The notes under the pieces were generated by a model that saw only the letters and a list, made by a program, of their open reading frames with translations, was not told where the DNA came from and made no database searches. Below are positions 61,139-64,000 of a DNA stretch of 64,000 nt, piece by piece. The stretch covers positions 2,976,001 through 3,040,000 of the forward strand of contig NZ_CP183834.1 in assembly GCF_049675895.1 (NCBI RefSeq). The letters run 5' to 3'. The stretch comes from Ampullimonas aquatilis. Lineage in GTDB: Bacteria > Pseudomonadota > Gammaproteobacteria > Burkholderiales > Burkholderiaceae_D. The stretch's first letter is position 1, and each line of letters starts with the position of its first letter. Both the position numbers and the translations under genes were made by a program.

Positions 61139-64000
61139 ATGGGCAGCATGAAGGCAGGCGACTATTATTCCCTGAATGACCTACAGCAGGTGTTCAGCAA
61201 GGCAACGCTGACGCGTGCGGAAAGCTATCTCACGGCGATCAGTGAGATCCAGATTCAAAACGACGTCATGAGCGCCAATGTGCAAGGCTCGCAAGGGCGG
61301 CCTTATGAAGTCACGATCAAGTTTTCGCGCGACTTTGAAGACCAATGGCGCTTTGCCACTTTTTGCACCTGCCAGGTGGGTCGTTATTGCAAACACGCCG
61401 CGGCCACCATGTTGCGTGCCGCTCAACTGCCCGATACGCAAGACGGCGTCAATCCCGATGTCCTGGCCTGGACCGCCACTTTTTTGCAGCAAAGCCAGCT
61501 GATCGCGCAAAAGTACAGCAAACCCAGCAGTAAAAAAAGTGAAGCCATTTTTTATGTGCTGCAGCATCCGCGCACCCGGCAATATCAGGTCGAGTTTTTC
61601 AAGGGGCCAACCCAACTGGGCAGTCTGGATGAACACCACTTCAAACCCTGGCTCAATGTCGAATCAGCATTAAAGCAACCCTATAAGTTTATTGACGAAG
61701 AAGACGTCGCCATCATGCGTCTGCTGTGGGCCGAGCGCGACCGCTCATACTACGGCAGTGGTTTTGCATTGCGCGGCAAAAACGCCGCCGACGTACTCAA
61801 TCGCATGCTCAACACCGGTCGTCTGCTATTTGCCGATCAGGAACTGATCCACCTTGAACGCGGTGACAAACGTTCAGGCCAGTTAAGCTGGTGCAAAAAT
61901 GAAGGGGGCCAATCCATTGCCGTCCTGCAGACTGAACCAGCGGCGGACGTGATTCCCGTCACCCCGCCCTGGTATGTCGATCTGCAAGCCAAAACCATTG
62001 GCCAGATCGAGTTACCATTTGAGGCTGGCAAGGCACTGCGTCTCTTGGATTTGCCACCACTCGGTGAAGCCGATATTGCCGTGGTGGCCGCCACGCTGGC
62101 GCAAGCCGCACCCGAACTGCCCTCACCACAAGGTGCGCAGCAGATTCCGGTCATTGAAGCACCGCTGCAACCCATACTCAAACTGGGCACCGTCAAGGCC
62201 GTTTTATATTACTACCGCGGCTATCCCTACACTTTTCAGCCGACCCTGCTGGATGTGGCAGCACCCTGTTTTCGTTATGGTGAATTTGATATTGCGGCGG
62301 GCGATGAATCGGTCTTTGTCAACGATGTGCAAGGTCGCACAGTGCGCATCGTGCGCCAGCCCGAAGCCGAAAAGAAAGCCCTGCTGGCGCTGCCTCGCTA
62401 CGGTTTGAAAGCGATTCCCGACAACAAACTCAATGCTGCCCGCGGCCAAGCTGTGCCCATGCCCTGGTGGGCACTGGAGCAGGAAAGCCACTGGACCCAA
62501 TTTGTCGCCGATGTCATTCCGCGCCTGCAGGAGCTGGGCTGGGAAGTCGAACACCTGACCGGCTTTCGGCATCAGATTGTGGAAGTCGACCACTGGGAAG
62601 CCGACCTTACCGAAAACGAAGGCGGTTGGCTCGACCTCGATCTGGGCATCATTGTTGGCGGCCAACGCATGGCGCTACCGCCGTTGCTGGCTGAATTATT
62701 TTCACGGGATGGCCGCTGGCTCGACGCCCATAAACTGGCGCAGATCAATGACAAGGAAGAAGTCTATCTGAGCCTGATCGACGACAACACCGGCAATGTC
62801 ACGGCGCTGATTCGCGCCAACGCCGGTCGCCTCAAGCCAATCGCCCGTACCCTGATTGATCTGTTTGACCATATCTATCTGGATCCGGCCGACATGATGG
62901 AGCGGCGTCTGTTGCGCGCCACCAAGCTGGACGCGGCACGGATCACCGAAGTGTTTGGTCGCGATCGCTGGCAGTTCCGCTCTGCCGAATCCATCACCCA
63001 GTTGGCTGAAACCCTGCGCGGTGGCAGCGGTGTGGAAAGTGTTGAACCGCCCAAAGGCTTCAAGATGGCTTTGCGTGACTACCAGTTGCATGGCCTGGCC
63101 TGGTTGCAATATCTGCGCGAACACAAGCTCGCCGGTATTTTGGCCGATGATATGGGTTTGGGTAAAACGGCGCAGGCGCTCGCGCATTTGCTGCTGGAAA
63201 AAGAAGCCGGTCGGCTGACCCAACCTGCTTTGGTGGTTTTGCCGACTTCTTTGATTTTTAACTGGAAGTCCGAAGCCCAGCGGTTTGCGCCGGACTTGCG
63301 CGTGCTGGCCTTGCATGGCAAGGAGCGCCGTGAAAATTTTGCGCTGATTGGCCAGCATGATGTGATTCTCACCACCTATCCGCTGCTCTGGCGTGATGAG
63401 GCCGAGCTCGCACAATATGAATTTCATTCGCTGATCCTGGATGAAGCACAGACCGTCAAAAATGCGGCCAGTAAAGCCGCTGCGATTGTGCGCAAAATCA
63501 AGGCACAGCATCGTCTGTGCTTGACCGGTACACCGCTGGAAAATCATCTGGGTGAACTCTGGGCGCAGTTCGACTTTTTATTGCCGGGCTTTTTGGGCGA
63601 TGCCAAAAGCTTTGCCCGCCAATGGCGCACCCCGATTGAAAAACAGGGTGACAGCCTGCGCCGCGAAGTCCTCGCAGCACGCATCAAGCCCTTCATTCTG
63701 CGCCGTCGCAAAGAAGACGTGGCGCAAGAACTCCCTCCCAAGACCACCATCATTCGCACGGTTGAACTGGAAGGCACCCAGCGCGACTTGTATGAAACCG
63801 TACGCGCCGCAATGGATCAGCGCGTCCGCGATGAAATTGCCAATCGTGGTTTTACCCGCAGCCAGATTGTGATTCTGGATGCGCTGCTCAAACTACGGCA
63901 AGTCTGCTGCGACCCACGCCTGCTCAAGCTCGAATCAGCCAAGCGTGTCAAAGAACGCGCCAAACTCGATCTGTTGATGGATATGCTGCCCGAACTGGTA
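61139..64000 (+). CDS. SWIM-domain SNF2/Swi2 family helicase (3' end beyond window)
   Basis: An open frame of 954 codons from ATG 61139 (or 61148) runs to the right edge without a stop. The N-terminus has a SWIM zinc finger, C76-x-C78-x5-C84-x-H86. A bacterial SNF2 auxiliary region follows, and then the helicase core: ILADDMGLGKTAQAL with Lys676, ALVVLPTSLIFNW and LILDEAQTVKN (DEAQ 768-771). LTGTPLENHLGELWAQFDFLLPGFLG and FILRRRKEDVAQELPPK follow. The second RecA lobe (motifs V and VI) lies outside. These enzymes move double-stranded DNA and suit repair or defence roles. An AT-rich repeat covers the promoter region. Confidence 0.95.
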   Translation, partial: MGSMKAGDYYSLNDLQQVFSKATLTRAESYLTAISEIQIQNDVMSANVQGSQGRPYEVTIKFSRDFEDQWRFATFCTCQVGRYCKHAAATMLRAAQLPDTQDGVNPDVLAWTATFLQQSQLIAQKYSKPSSKKSEAIFYVLQHPRTRQYQVEFFKGPTQLGSLDEHHFKPWLNVESALKQPYKFIDEEDVAIMRLLWAERDRSYYGSGFALRGKNAADVLNRMLNTGRLLFADQELIHLERGDKRSGQLSWCKNEGGQSIAVLQTEPAADVIPVTPPWYVDLQAKTIGQIELPFEAGKALRLLDLPPLGEADIAVVAATLAQAAPELPSPQGAQQIPVIEAPLQPILKLGTVKAVLYYYRGYPYTFQPTLLDVAAPCFRYGEFDIAAGDESVFVNDVQGRTVRIVRQPEAEKKALLALPRYGLKAIPDNKLNAARGQAVPMPWWALEQESHWTQFVADVIPRLQELGWEVEHLTGFRHQIVEVDHWEADLTENEGGWLDLDLGIIVGGQRMALPPLLAELFSRDGRWLDAHKLAQINDKEEVYLSLIDDNTGNVTALIRANAGRLKPIARTLIDLFDHIYLDPADMMERRLLRATKLDAARITEVFGRDRWQFRSAESITQLAETLRGGSGVESVEPPKGFKMALRDYQLHGLAWLQYLREHKLAGILADDMGLGKTAQALAHLLLEKEAGRLTQPALVVLPTSLIFNWKSEAQRFAPDLRVLALHGKERRENFALIGQHDVILTTYPLLWRDEAELAQYEFHSLILDEAQTVKNAASKAAAIVRKIKAQHRLCLTGTPLENHLGELWAQFDFLLPGFLGDAKSFARQWRTPIEKQGDSLRREVLAARIKPFILRRRKEDVAQELPPKTTIIRTVELEGTQRDLYETVRAAMDQRVRDEIANRGFTRSQIVILDALLKLRQVCCDPRLLKLESAKRVKERAKLDLLMDMLPELV

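Noticed and set aside
1..64000. CRISPR arrays, rRNA, tRNA, insertion sequences, prophage
   Set aside because: I saw no regular spaced repeats, no conserved RNA sequence, and no transposase, integrase or phage protein.

Overview
The window looks like chromosomal DNA of a Burkholderiales betaproteobacterium. It is most like Oxalobacteraceae (Undibacterium/Herminiimonas type), judged from gene order and protein motifs only. Diagnostic neighbourhoods are pilU-pilT-yggS-proC, fur divergent from bamE followed by dapB, exbB-exbD-leuS-lptE-holA, and lptD-surA with amgK-murU-pepP-ubiH-dusB-fis-purH-ruvC. Coding density is high and GC is moderate by eye (not measured). I found no rRNA, tRNA, CRISPR array, prophage or intact insertion sequence.

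Layout. 1-5.7 kb: end of secA, a glutathione peroxidase, the twitching ATPases pilU and pilT, then yggS and proC. 5.9-16.6 kb: a periplasmic cell-wall/defence pair, pbpC and a giant alpha-2-macroglobulin, split by an AT-rich Fic-lipoprotein cassette. 16.6-24.5 kb: conserved core (fur, bamE, dapB, exbBD, leuS, lptE, holA). 24.6-27.1 kb: small accessory block (DUF805, DUF1801, a short-chain dehydrogenase with its TetR regulator), then proA. 28.6-43.3 kb: a variable metabolic and stress region with a zinc-ribbon membrane protein, hemJ, rlmL, a PQQ-type dehydrogenase with a periplasmic binding protein, a 2OG-Fe oxygenase, a TetR-glutathione transferase pair, mtnN and csbD. 43.6-48.5 kb: a MarR-controlled tripartite drug efflux operon. 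48.6-61 kb: outer-membrane assembly (surA, lptD), peptidoglycan recycling (amgK, murU), then pepP-ubiH, dusB-fis, purH, ruvC. 61.1 kb to the edge: a SWIM-SNF2 helicase, cut by the window.

Several genes share the job of building the envelope: lptD and lptE form the LPS translocon, surA and bamE assist outer-membrane proteins, and amgK/murU recycle MurNAc. pbpC with the macroglobulin probably patrols the periplasm. exbB/exbD energise outer-membrane transport.

The most interesting non-genic content is two dispersed repeat families: three long imperfect inverted repeats (CACAAAG arms, GGGGACAG core) and about six copies of an AT-rich ~70-nt element lying against gene starts. There is also a palindromic insertion inside yggS, a Gly-rich patch of atypical codon use inside leuS, and several clean operator palindromes. 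I did not find a convincing new multi-gene system. The nearest candidates are the Fic-lipoprotein cassette and the AT-rich repeat family.
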